A DNA stretch of 8,429 nucleotides from Dehalococcoidia bacterium (lineage in GTDB: Bacteria > Chloroflexota > Dehalococcoidia > Dehalococcoidales > Fen-1064), in NCBI GenBank assembly GCA_003153955.1, contig PMCB01000036.1, positions 1-8,429 of the forward strand, given 5' to 3'. The notes under the pieces are model-generated. The model did not search any database. It saw only the letters and a list, made by a program, of their open reading frames with translations, and was not told the DNA's origin. A program made the translations under genes and the position numbers. The stretch's first letter is position 1, and each line of letters begins with the position of its first letter. Below are positions 1-6,444 of the stretch, in pieces.

Positions 1-4
1 TGAC

Positions 5-31
5 AATATCCTAGAACATTAACAGGATATT
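5..31. repeat. 8-bp inverted repeat upstream of the promoter
   Basis: AATATCCT at 5-12 is exactly reverse-complemented by AGGATATT at 24-31 around an 11-base centre. It sits about 60 bases upstream of the predicted transcription start, a position where an activator could bind. There is no T-tract, so a terminator is unlikely. In AT-rich DNA an 8-bp match can arise by chance, so the functional call is weak. Confidence 0.25.
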
Positions 32-40
32 CAGTGCCTA

Positions 41-69
41 TTGACAAAATTACAGACTGATGGTATACT
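41..69 (+). promoter_or_regulatory. Strong sigma-70-type promoter with extended -10
   Basis: TTGACA at 41-46 is a perfect -35 hexamer. It is separated by exactly 17 bases from TATACT at 64-69, one mismatch from the -10 consensus. A TG dinucleotide at 61-62 gives an extended -10 (TGGTATACT). Transcription would start near position 77, leaving a 5' untranslated region of about 290 bases before the lipoprotein gene at 368. An inverted repeat lies just upstream (5-31). Confidence 0.7.
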
Positions 70-179
70 GCAGTTTACTTACAATATTCGGTACTGAATA
101 CTATACTATATTTAGTTCGGAATAGACAATATAAATTGGTGTCCATGGAAATATTGCGAGGGTAAAATAATTCACTACT

Positions 180-313
180 GTAAGACTGGCTTTGTCAGGG
201 GAGACCAGGGTACTGAGAGTTTGTGGTTGGACTCGCAGCTAAGTGTGGTTGATGTCCCCTCCCGTGTCCGGAGCCCTGGGGGTAATCGGGGTTAGTGACA
301 CAGCCAGTCTTAC
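180..313 (+). ncRNA. Candidate structured leader RNA closed by an 18-bp stem
   Basis: Positions 180-197 pair with 296-313 as an 18-bp stem with one mismatch, enclosing about 98 bases. Smaller complementarities fit inside: CCAGGG (205-210) with CCCTGG (274-279), AGGGGA (197-202) with TCCCCT (255-260), and CTCC (259-262) with GGAG (270-273); some of these are mutually exclusive. TGTGGTTG occurs twice (222-229 and 244-251). The block is visibly richer in G and C than its AT-rich flanks and has no open reading frame. A T-rich stretch follows the 3' arm (315-334). It lies between the strong promoter at 41-69 and the binding-protein start at 368, so a cis-regulatory leader or attenuator is the natural guess. 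I match it to no riboswitch class I know. A small inverted-repeat mobile element is the alternative, but I see no clear target duplication. Confidence 0.45.
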
Positions 314-367
314 TTATTTTTCATTCAGTTTTTTCGCAGGAATCAGATATTAAATAATGGAGGGTAA

Positions 368-2245
368 ATGAAAAAAGGAGTTATCTGGATTGCACTTAGT
401 TTCCTCATAGTAACGTCGATGGTGCTGGCGTCTTGCGGCTCTGCAAAGACGACAACTACGACAACCACAACTACATCCGCTTTCGTTACAACAACAACAA
501 CTACTACGACAACGGCGCCAACTTCGACCACATCCTCTGCTGTAATAACCAGTACGGCAACAACTACTTCCACCGGTAACTGGTGGGACAGTCTTGGCAC
601 GCCGTCTTACGGCGGAACATTAACAGTTTGTTTGACCAGCGGCCCCAGTACATTTGATGATTCCGGGATTGGTGGCGGACAAACCGTTAATAATCTGTGG
701 GAAGACGCGCTGGTCCAGGATGATTGGACAGTGAACCCATCTGTATTTTCCTACCAGATAGCCTTTCGCCCCGCCGCCTTTCAGGTGGGCGTTTTAGCGA
801 CCGACTGGGCGTTTTCAGATTTAAATACTGTCACGATGCACCTGCGCAAAACCGTGTACTGGCCGAATGTCGCGCCCGTTAACGGCCGGCAGTTTGTGGC
901 TAGCGACGTGGTATTTATGTGGGCCCGTGCCTATTTAGGCGTCAACGGCGCAAAGCCGCTTTCAACAAACACAGCCATGATCGGTTCTCTGACCTCAGTA
1001 ACCGCCGCGGATAATTTTACAGTCGCTTTTACCTGGCATGGAATAAGCGAAGAAACCATCGCCGAGCAAATGTTCGGCCCGATGGCCGGATCGGAAGAGG
1101 CTCCGGAAGTATTCGCCGCTTATACCACTCCCAGCAGTCCGTTCATAAACGACTGGCACCATGCCATCGGCTGCGGCCCTTTCCAGATATCGGATTATGT
1201 TCAGGACAGTTCGCTAACCGCAACTAAAAATCCCTTTTACTGGGGATATGATGAACGGCACCCGAAAAACAAACTGCCCTACGTTAACACTGTCAAAATC
1301 CTGGTCATACCGAACTCGGCTACCTCACTGGCTGCAATCCGCACCGGCAAAGTAGATGCCATGGACAATCTTGCGCTTACCGACATATCGGCATTGAAGC
1401 AAACGAATCCTGAAATAAAACAAATAACCATACCGGGCGGTCCCGCTACCATCGATCCGAGAATTGACATCGCGCCTTTCTCCGACATCCGTGTCCGGCA
1501 GGCCATGCAAATGGCCATCAACCTGCCGCTTATCGCCCAGACCTTCTATAATGGCACGGCTTCACCGTACCCCGCCACAATGACATCCTCAGCCATCACC
1601 GGATGGTCATATCCGTACTCGGTATGGCCAGATACCCTGAAGGCGACGTATGATTACAACCCGGCGAAAGCTAAGCAATTTTTAACGGCAGCCGGTTATC
1701 CCTCCGGTTTTCATACTACAATTGTAGCTTCGAATGTAGCTCATGGCACCGCAGATCTGGACCTGTTACAGATAGTCCAGTCTCAATGGGCGAGTGTCGG
1801 CATCACGATGGACGTCCAATTACTGGATGCCGCTGCCTTGAATACACTCCTGCGTTCTTTTAAACAGGATGCGTTGGCTTACGGCACCAAACTTGGATTC
1901 ACCTTCCCGCCGCTGATGGGTTTCCGTCATTGGCAGTCGATCACAAATCTCGACTGGGGCCGCGTTAATGACCCGGCCTGGGACGCGCTGTATGCGCAGG
2001 CTCTGGCGGCAGTATCCCTGACCGATACCCAGGCCCTGGTAGTTGCGGGAAACAAATATGAGGCAGAACATCAGTGGAACATCTCCCTGTGCACAACCAG
2101 TATGTTTGACGTTTGTCAGCCGTGGTTAATCGGTTATAACGGTCAGACCTTCGCGGTCTCTTCGGGCACAGGTGTTCTTTGCATGGGTTTCTACTGTTCA
2201 AGATTCTGGATTGACCCGACCTTGAAGAATACTTTCGGACACTAG
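368..2245 (+). CDS. Family 5 ABC-type substrate-binding lipoprotein (peptide/oligopeptide-binding superfamily)
   Basis: The 625-residue protein begins with a lipoprotein signal peptide: MKKG, a hydrophobic stretch at about residues 5-20, and the lipobox L-A-S-C with the lipidated Cys at 23. Residues 28-69 form a Thr-rich tether containing two separate runs of nine Thr, probably an extended spacer from the membrane. The remainder (about 72-625) has the layout of SBP_bac_5 solute receptors, including W-W-D near 72, a D-V-V-F motif, a G-C-G-P-F segment, and D-I-R-V-R-Q-A-M followed by the P-G-Y-type region. The start is supported by GGAGGG at 359-364, three bases before ATG. It would present a bound solute to an ABC importer at the cell surface, but no permease or ATPase gene is in the window. 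The family binds peptides, nickel, sugars and other solutes, so the ligand is unknown. It is clearly paralogous to the product of 2527-4218. Confidence 0.9.
   Translation: MKKGVIWIALSFLIVTSMVLASCGSAKTTTTTTTTTSAFVTTTTTTTTTAPTSTTSSAVITSTATTTSTGNWWDSLGTPSYGGTLTVCLTSGPSTFDDSGIGGGQTVNNLWEDALVQDDWTVNPSVFSYQIAFRPAAFQVGVLATDWAFSDLNTVTMHLRKTVYWPNVAPVNGRQFVASDVVFMWARAYLGVNGAKPLSTNTAMIGSLTSVTAADNFTVAFTWHGISEETIAEQMFGPMAGSEEAPEVFAAYTTPSSPFINDWHHAIGCGPFQISDYVQDSSLTATKNPFYWGYDERHPKNKLPYVNTVKILVIPNSATSLAAIRTGKVDAMDNLALTDISALKQTNPEIKQITIPGGPATIDPRIDIAPFSDIRVRQAMQMAINLPLIAQTFYNGTASPYPATMTSSAITGWSYPYSVWPDTLKATYDYNPAKAKQFLTAAGYPSGFHTTIVASNVAHGTADLDLLQIVQSQWASVGITMDVQLLDAAALNTLLRSFKQDALAYGTKLGFTFPPLMGFRHWQSITNLDWGRVNDPAWDALYAQALAAVSLTDTQALVVAGNKYEAEHQWNISLCTTSMFDVCQPWLIGYNGQTFAVSSGTGVLCMGFYCSRFWIDPTLKNTFGH
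449..574 (+). other. Thr-rich linker region of the lipoprotein
   Basis: These bases encode residues 28-69, mostly Thr with some Ser, Ala and Pro. The two nine-Thr runs (449-475 and 488-514) use a mixture of ACA, ACC, ACG and ACT codons rather than one repeated triplet. This points to selection on the amino acids more than recent replication slippage. Such linkers separate a lipid anchor from the folded receptor domain. The complementary strand reads as poly-Val and is not a gene. Confidence 0.75.
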
Positions 2246-2263
2246 TTTTAGTTTAGTAGATTT

Positions 2264-2295
2264 CGAAGTGGGCTCCGTAAAAAGAGCCCACTTCG
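2264..2295 (+). terminator. Strong hairpin after the lipoprotein gene, terminator-like
   Basis: CGAAGTGGGCTC at 2264-2275 is perfectly complementary to GAGCCCACTTCG at 2284-2295, giving a 12-bp stem with an 8-base loop. It lies 18 bases beyond the stop codon at 2243-2245. The 3' side (GATATTTAGG) lacks a real U-tract. It may terminate weakly, or protect the 3' end of the lipoprotein mRNA and raise it relative to downstream genes. The rest of the 281-base gap up to 2527 is AT-rich and shows no gene and no convincing promoter. Confidence 0.55.
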
Positions 2296-2526
2296 GATAT
2301 TTAGGACCAGCGGGAATCATTTCGAACCGGCTGGTTCAACAATATTTATACCGGTAATTTCGGTTTTTTGCGCAATCGAATTAAGGTTCTTTACTAATCC
2401 GAGAATTAAATTCCTTTATGTTTCATGACTTAAAAGGGATTTTACATATTTTCTTTTTTTAGAAATTTTTCTGTAAATTGGAATATCGTAAAAAATAAAT
2501 GGTTTTCACTAAAAAATGAGCGCAAT

Positions 2527-4218
2527 TTGAAAAATCAAGCAATTCCTGAAAAAAAATGGTGGGATAAGCTCGGCAACCCGCAATACGGTGGTGAACTGGT
2601 TATCCGCGCCGGCGGTAACATCGTAAACTTCGACCCGTACTTCAGCGAGAAACTGACCAGTATTTACGGCGCCTGGCTGGAAAGACTGGTCGCCGATGAC
2701 TGGACGCTGGACCCGGCGGTGTGGGATTACCGGATACCGTGGCATCCCGTGAAATATTTAGAGGGACAATTAGCCGAAAGCTGGGAATTCCCGGAACCGG
2801 GCACGCATGTTATCCATTTGCGCAAGGGGATCCATTGGCAAAATCTGCCGCCGGCCAACGGCCGGGAGTTTACCGCCGATGACGTGGTGTTTCATTATCA
2901 GCGCATATATGCCATGGGCGGGGGCTATATTAAACCCAGTCCGTTCCGTGTCGGTATCGGAGCCGGAAATTTAATCTCGGTAACAGCAGCCGATAAATAC
3001 ACCGTAGTTTTTAAACTCAGGATCACCAACGAGGAAGCCATCATGGAAACCTTGCACGGTGTGGGACAGGAACCGTGCCTGGAAAGTCCCGACGCCGTCA
3101 AAAAGTGGGGCGATGTCAGTGACTGGCGCCACGCTGTCGGCACCGGGCCATATATCCTGAAGGATTTTGTTTCGGACAGTCATGCCTCTCTGGTGAAAAA
3201 CCATGATTACTGGGGACATGACGAGCGATATCCGGCTAACAAATTGCCGTACATGGACGCGATAATGTATCGGATAATTCCTGATGAAGCAGAAGCTCTT
3301 GAAGCCTTGCGTAATGCCAAAATAGACCTCATCAGCGGCGTTTCGGCGGTGGAAGCGGCGGCTATGCGAAAAACGAATCCGGAAATATTACAGATACCCA
3401 TCCCCCGGCCGCAAGCGTTGACCGTTCAGCCTGCCAATGACAAATCGCCGTTTAATGATATCCGGGTCCGCAAGGCCATGCAGCTGGCAATCGATCTGCA
3501 GGCCATCGCCCGGGACTATTACCGTGGCACCGTCGAACCTTATCCGTCTACCATTACTTCCCGGGACATGAAAGGATGGGGGTTCCCTTACGACATCTGG
3601 CCGCAGGAACTAAAAGACGAATATGCCTATAATCCGGCTTTGGCGAAAAAATTACTGGCGGAAGCCGGTTATCCCAATGGATTTAAAACCAATGTTGTGG
3701 CCGATACTTCCTGGGATAAGAATCTCCTGCCGATAGTCCAATCCTATTTTGCCGATATCGGGATTGATATGGAAATACGTCCCATGGAACATAATGCTAT
3801 GCTTACCTACGTCGAAACCGAGCGCAAGCATGAGTTGGTCTGGCGGGAATACGGTCCGCTGGGTCATAACTATTCCCCGATGGGGGCGATCAACCGCCTG
3901 CATTCGAATCATTTGCCCAACTGGCTGGGGATACATGATTCCGTAATGGATACTTATTATCCGAAGGCATTGGCGGCGACTACCGAAGATGAATTGAAGC
4001 AGATAATGAAAGATGTTAACGAACGGGCTGCGCGGCAGCATTACGTTGTTTGCCTGCTGCAGCCGATGTCCTACACCCTTTATCAGCCGTGGCTGAAGGG
4101 CTTTAATTCCCAGTGTCATTCGATTACGATGGGAGTGATGGGCGGCCCCAGCCGGTTGAGTTTTTACGGCGGGCGCTGCTGGATTGATTCGGAATTGAAG
4201 AAAAAGATGGGGCATTAG
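2527..4218 (+). CDS. Family 5 substrate-binding protein paralogue without a signal peptide
   Basis: This 563-residue protein aligns over its whole length with the mature part of the upstream lipoprotein. Shared features include W-W-D-K-L-G (residues 11-16) followed by P-x-Y-G-G, a D-D-W-T block, D-D-V-V-F, Y-W-G-x-D-E-R with N-K-L-P-Y after it, D-I-R-V-R-K-A-M, A-G-Y-P-x-G-F, and a C-terminal R-x-W-I-D ending in G-H. There is no signal peptide or lipobox. The frame is open back only to the TAA at 2431-2433 and contains no ATG or GTG before the conserved region. The best available start is TTG 2527, with only a weak GAG (2518-2520) as Shine-Dalgarno. ATG 2516 is in another frame and stops after four codons. 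The protein is therefore either cytoplasmic, exported in an unrecognised way, or 5'-damaged. The fold assignment is firm; location and ligand are not. Confidence 0.8.
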   Translation: MKNQAIPEKKWWDKLGNPQYGGELVIRAGGNIVNFDPYFSEKLTSIYGAWLERLVADDWTLDPAVWDYRIPWHPVKYLEGQLAESWEFPEPGTHVIHLRKGIHWQNLPPANGREFTADDVVFHYQRIYAMGGGYIKPSPFRVGIGAGNLISVTAADKYTVVFKLRITNEEAIMETLHGVGQEPCLESPDAVKKWGDVSDWRHAVGTGPYILKDFVSDSHASLVKNHDYWGHDERYPANKLPYMDAIMYRIIPDEAEALEALRNAKIDLISGVSAVEAAAMRKTNPEILQIPIPRPQALTVQPANDKSPFNDIRVRKAMQLAIDLQAIARDYYRGTVEPYPSTITSRDMKGWGFPYDIWPQELKDEYAYNPALAKKLLAEAGYPNGFKTNVVADTSWDKNLLPIVQSYFADIGIDMEIRPMEHNAMLTYVETERKHELVWREYGPLGHNYSPMGAINRLHSNHLPNWLGIHDSVMDTYYPKALAATTEDELKQIMKDVNERAARQHYVVCLLQPMSYTLYQPWLKGFNSQCHSITMGVMGGPSRLSFYGGRCWIDSELKKKMGH

Positions 4219-4303
4219 AGCAAGGATTGTCTGCGTGGGGCGGCGGGGTTTAGTAAAATAAATATAAAATAGAAAATTGCATCGATTATATACAAAAAAC
4301 TAT

Positions 4304-4309
4304 AAGGAG
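4304..4309 (+). promoter_or_regulatory. Shine-Dalgarno fixing the GTG 4316 start
   Basis: AAGGAG sits six bases before GTG 4316-4318, an ideal spacing. A longer in-frame reading from TTG 4277 has no ribosome binding site and would add 13 residues unlike the family N-terminus. This decides the start of the EthD-like gene. Confidence 0.8.
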
Positions 4310-4315
4310 CACACC

Positions 4316-5071
4316 GTGATTAAATTAATTTTCATGTTAGCCTCGAAAGACCTGCCGAACGAAATGCCGGCATTTGAGCGTTGGTATTTGCGTTATCATG
4401 CTTGTGAAGTTTTATCTAAAGACCAGCCGTGGATTGCCCGCTTTGTGGGCTACCGGCCGCTGCCGGTAATACCGGAAGCGTTGGAATACGGGCATTACAA
4501 TATGCGAGTGATCGAAGTCTGGTTCCGCAATATGGAAGATTATTTCGGCGGCACCAGCATGTTCCACTTTACATGGAAAGGCGGATGGATGAAAAACCCG
4601 ATTGAATGGGATAAATACGCGATACCGCGGGTATCGACGTGCGTCCCGGTGCCCGCGCAGAACGTTTTCCTCGCCGGCAAATACAGCGCGGAAGAAAAAA
4701 TGATGCTGCGCTGGTACACTTTCACCAAATATCCCGAAGGGGTTTCCGTTGAAGAAGGGGACGACTGGTTCCTAAATGTGCACTCGAAAGAAGTCCTGCA
4801 GCAGCCGGGGTTAATCGGCTATTTCAGTGCCAAAGCAGTGCAATTCCCAGGGCGTTCTGCCCCCACCTGGTGGCGTCAGAGCGAGCTGGTCTATGAGGAT
4901 TTCAACGGCTGGAAAAAATCCGTTGTCGACCATCCGCCGAAATATACCAAACCGCGTTGGGCAAAATACGATAAGTATCCGTTCCTCGAGCCTTATGTCG
5001 ATTTTACCAGCACGTTTTTGGCGGAACGGCCGGAAACCGATTATATGAAAGAAGGTCGGGCCTTCCCCTAG
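4316..5071 (+). CDS. Two-repeat EthD-like (dimeric alpha+beta barrel) protein, function unknown
   Basis: From GTG 4316 the protein is 251 residues and begins M-I-K-L-I-F, the usual first beta strand of EthD/ferredoxin-like barrel proteins. Two matching modules are visible. The first has W-Y-L-R-Y-H at residues 23-28, then E-V-L (31-33), P38 and an F-V-G-Y strand, with E-V-W-F-R-N-M-E-D-Y later. The second has W-F-L-N-V-H at 151-156, then E-V-L (159-161), P164 and I-G-Y, with E-L-V-Y-E-D-F-N later. Single-module relatives of about 100 residues dimerise to form the barrel, so this chain probably folds as an intramolecular pseudo-dimer. The namesake EthD belongs to ethyl tert-butyl ether degradation with no firmly known reaction; no catalytic role can be assigned here. 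Its place between binding proteins and CoA-transferases suggests an accessory or enzymatic step in the same catabolic pathway. Confidence 0.7.
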   Translation: MIKLIFMLASKDLPNEMPAFERWYLRYHACEVLSKDQPWIARFVGYRPLPVIPEALEYGHYNMRVIEVWFRNMEDYFGGTSMFHFTWKGGWMKNPIEWDKYAIPRVSTCVPVPAQNVFLAGKYSAEEKMMLRWYTFTKYPEGVSVEEGDDWFLNVHSKEVLQQPGLIGYFSAKAVQFPGRSAPTWWRQSELVYEDFNGWKKSVVDHPPKYTKPRWAKYDKYPFLEPYVDFTSTFLAERPETDYMKEGRAFP

Positions 5072-5078
5072 ACTGGGA

Positions 5079-5098
5079 AAGTAGTCTTGGGACTGCTT
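5079..5098 (+). terminator. Weak hairpin just after the EthD-like gene
   Basis: AAGTAGTC (5079-5086) pairs with GACTGCTT (5091-5098), 8 bp including one G-U, around a TTGG loop, seven bases past the TAG stop. No U-tract follows, so termination is doubtful. It could instead be an mRNA 3'-end or processing structure. Confidence 0.3.
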
Positions 5099-5102
5099 GA
5101 GT

Positions 5103-5130
5103 TTGAATCGAAAATTGATTGTGTTAAAGT
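5103..5130 (+). promoter_or_regulatory. Possible promoter for the CoA-transferase pair
   Basis: TTGAAT (5103-5108) and TAAAGT (5125-5130) are separated by 16 bases, each matching four of six consensus bases. A TG at 5122-5123 gives an extended -10. Initiation would fall just before the palindrome-rich leader at 5140-5217. The match is modest, and read-through from upstream genes is an equal possibility. Confidence 0.25.
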
Positions 5131-5139
5131 AAAAAAAGG

Positions 5140-5217
5140 GCCGCGGGCGATACGGGATTGTTATATCATCCGCGGAAAAAATTTGCGGAAATCAGCGCAT
5201 AATCTGTATCCCGCGGC
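5140..5217 (+). promoter_or_regulatory. Leader inverted repeat with three CCGCGG palindromes
   Basis: GCCGCGGG (5140-5147) pairs with CCCGCGGC (5210-5217). After a two-base CG bulge, ATAC (5150-5153) pairs with GTAT (5206-5209), making a 12-bp stem that ends 11 bases before the Shine-Dalgarno of the first CoA-transferase. A third CCGCGG lies at 5170-5175 and could pair with either outer copy, so alternative RNA folds are possible. Read as DNA, the repeated palindrome could equally be a set of protein-binding sites. Confidence 0.4.
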
Positions 5218-5227
5218 GATGATTTAC

Positions 5228-5232
5228 AGGAG
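5228..5232 (+). promoter_or_regulatory. Shine-Dalgarno supporting the TTG 5239 start
   Basis: AGGAG lies six bases upstream of TTG 5239. The resulting N-terminus, with L-D-G-V-K at residues 6-10, is where family III CoA-transferases normally begin, so the TTG start is well supported. Confidence 0.75.
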
Positions 5233-5238
5233 TTAGGT

Positions 5239-6444
5239 TTGTTTTATAAAGTACTGGATGGTGTCAAAATAATCGAATACGGGAATATGGTTTCAGCCCC
5301 GTTCTGCGCCAAAATACTGGCCGATATGGGCGCTGAAGTCATCAAAATTGAAAAACCATGCTGTGGAGATGATTCCAGAGGGTTAGAACCTTTTATGAAC
5401 GATTCTCCGGGAGTGGAACGCAGCGGGTTGTTTCTGTATCTTAATATGAACAAAAAGGGGATAACGCTCAATCCGGAAAATCCCGCCGGCAGAAAAATCC
5501 TGAATCAATTATTAAAGAACGCCGATGTTTTTATAGAAAATAATCCTCCGAAGCGGATGAAAGCGTTCAAATTAAATTACACGCGTGTTAAGCAGATTAA
5601 CCCGCGCATCGTAATGACTTCGATCACGCCTTTCGGCCAGACCGGCCCCTACAAGGATTACATGAGCTGCGAATTAATTAACGCGCATATGGGCGGTGTC
5701 GGATATGATTCCGTCCGCGAAGTCGATATCAGCCAGGAGCCGATCAAAGCCCCGGCGCATATTTTCGGTTTCCAGGCGGGATTGAGCGCGGCCACAGCAA
5801 CCGTCGGCGCACTGTTTCAGCAGAGCGTAACCGGCGAGGGCACATATCTTGATGTTTCCGAGCAGGAAAGTATTATTCAAAACATGCATTCGGTATTTCG
5901 TTATTACTACAATAAACAGGTCGTCAACCGGACTGACGTTTTGGACAGGGCGCCGGCGCATATTTTGCCCTGCAAGGACGGCTATATCCATCACGCCAAC
6001 ATGGAAGAGTCGGAATGGTGGCGTTTTGTCGATTTGATGGGTAATCCCGAATGGGCGAAGAATGAATTATTCAAGGATTATACATCGCGGTCGCAATTCT
6101 GGGACGCGCTTAAACCTTTGATATTGGACTGGACCAAAGACCATACAATGGATGAAATTTACCGCGGCAGCCAGGCCAGAGGGTCTGCCATCGGCGCGCT
6201 TTACACCGCCAAAGATGTGCTCGTCGACCGGCAAATGGAAGAGCGGGGCTTTTTTGTGGAAGCGGACCACCCCGAAACCGGTAAACTGAAATATCCGGGC
6301 GTACCCTACCGGTTTTCCGGTATCCCGCGGGAAAATCCCTCGGCGGCGCCGCTCCTCGGCCAAAACAATGAAGAAATTTATTGCGGGCGTCTGGGCTATT
6401 CCAAACGGGACCTTGTCAAACTGAGCGAAGCGGGTGCAATATGA
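5239..6444 (+). CDS. CaiB/BaiF family III CoA-transferase subunit lacking the nucleophilic Asp
   Basis: The 401-residue protein has the full family III layout: an L-x-G-V-K start, A-D-M-G-A-E-V-I-K-I-E at 28-38 followed by G-D-D-S-R, N-A-D-V-F-I-E-N at 94-101, S-I-T-P-F-G-Q-T-G-P at 128-137, and T-G-E-G with L-D-V-S-E near 200. Active members transfer CoA between an acyl-CoA and a carboxylate through an Asp that forms covalent intermediates. That Asp normally stands in D-x-x-x-G-x-x-A-A; here the segment reads G-F-Q-A-G-L-S-A-A, placing Gly177 (codon GGT, 5767-5769) at the Asp position. The reading frame is otherwise intact, with no sign of decay. It overlaps the next transferase by four bases (ATGA). 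I infer a non-catalytic partner subunit of a heteromeric transferase; BbsE/BbsF is the closest analogue I can name. The Gly assignment rests on an alignment by eye. Confidence 0.88.
   Translation: MFYKVLDGVKIIEYGNMVSAPFCAKILADMGAEVIKIEKPCCGDDSRGLEPFMNDSPGVERSGLFLYLNMNKKGITLNPENPAGRKILNQLLKNADVFIENNPPKRMKAFKLNYTRVKQINPRIVMTSITPFGQTGPYKDYMSCELINAHMGGVGYDSVREVDISQEPIKAPAHIFGFQAGLSAATATVGALFQQSVTGEGTYLDVSEQESIIQNMHSVFRYYYNKQVVNRTDVLDRAPAHILPCKDGYIHHANMEESEWWRFVDLMGNPEWAKNELFKDYTSRSQFWDALKPLILDWTKDHTMDEIYRGSQARGSAIGALYTAKDVLVDRQMEERGFFVEADHPETGKLKYPGVPYRFSGIPRENPSAAPLLGQNNEEIYCGRLGYSKRDLVKLSEAGAI

Noticed and set aside
200..295. Possible TPP-riboswitch resemblance (CTGAGA at 213-218)
   Set aside because: The second conserved TPP block is absent and the downstream gene is not a thiamine gene; a six-base match is chance.
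180..313. Insertion element bounded by 18-bp terminal inverted repeats
   Set aside because: No flanking target duplication is visible and position between promoter and gene favours a leader RNA; kept only as an alternative.
343..600. Minus-strand open frame encoding a poly-Val protein
   Set aside because: It is the complement of the Thr codons in the lipoprotein linker; composition is an artefact.
2349..2373. Small hairpin ACCG/CGGT followed by six T
   Set aside because: A four-base stem with a seven-base loop is too weak to call a terminator.
3652..4215. 187-codon minus-strand open frame inside the second binding protein
   Set aside because: It is the shadow of a well-supported gene, with no Shine-Dalgarno or recognisable domain.
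6307..6322. Perfect TACCGG-TTTT-CCGGTA hairpin inside the first CoA-transferase
   Set aside because: It lies in ordinary coding sequence, is short, and has no tail; CCGG-rich codon use makes such matches common here.
6381..6440. N-terminal extension of the second CoA-transferase from TTG 6381
   Set aside because: No ribosome site, 64-base overlap with the upstream gene, and residues unlike the family; ATG 6441 fits better.
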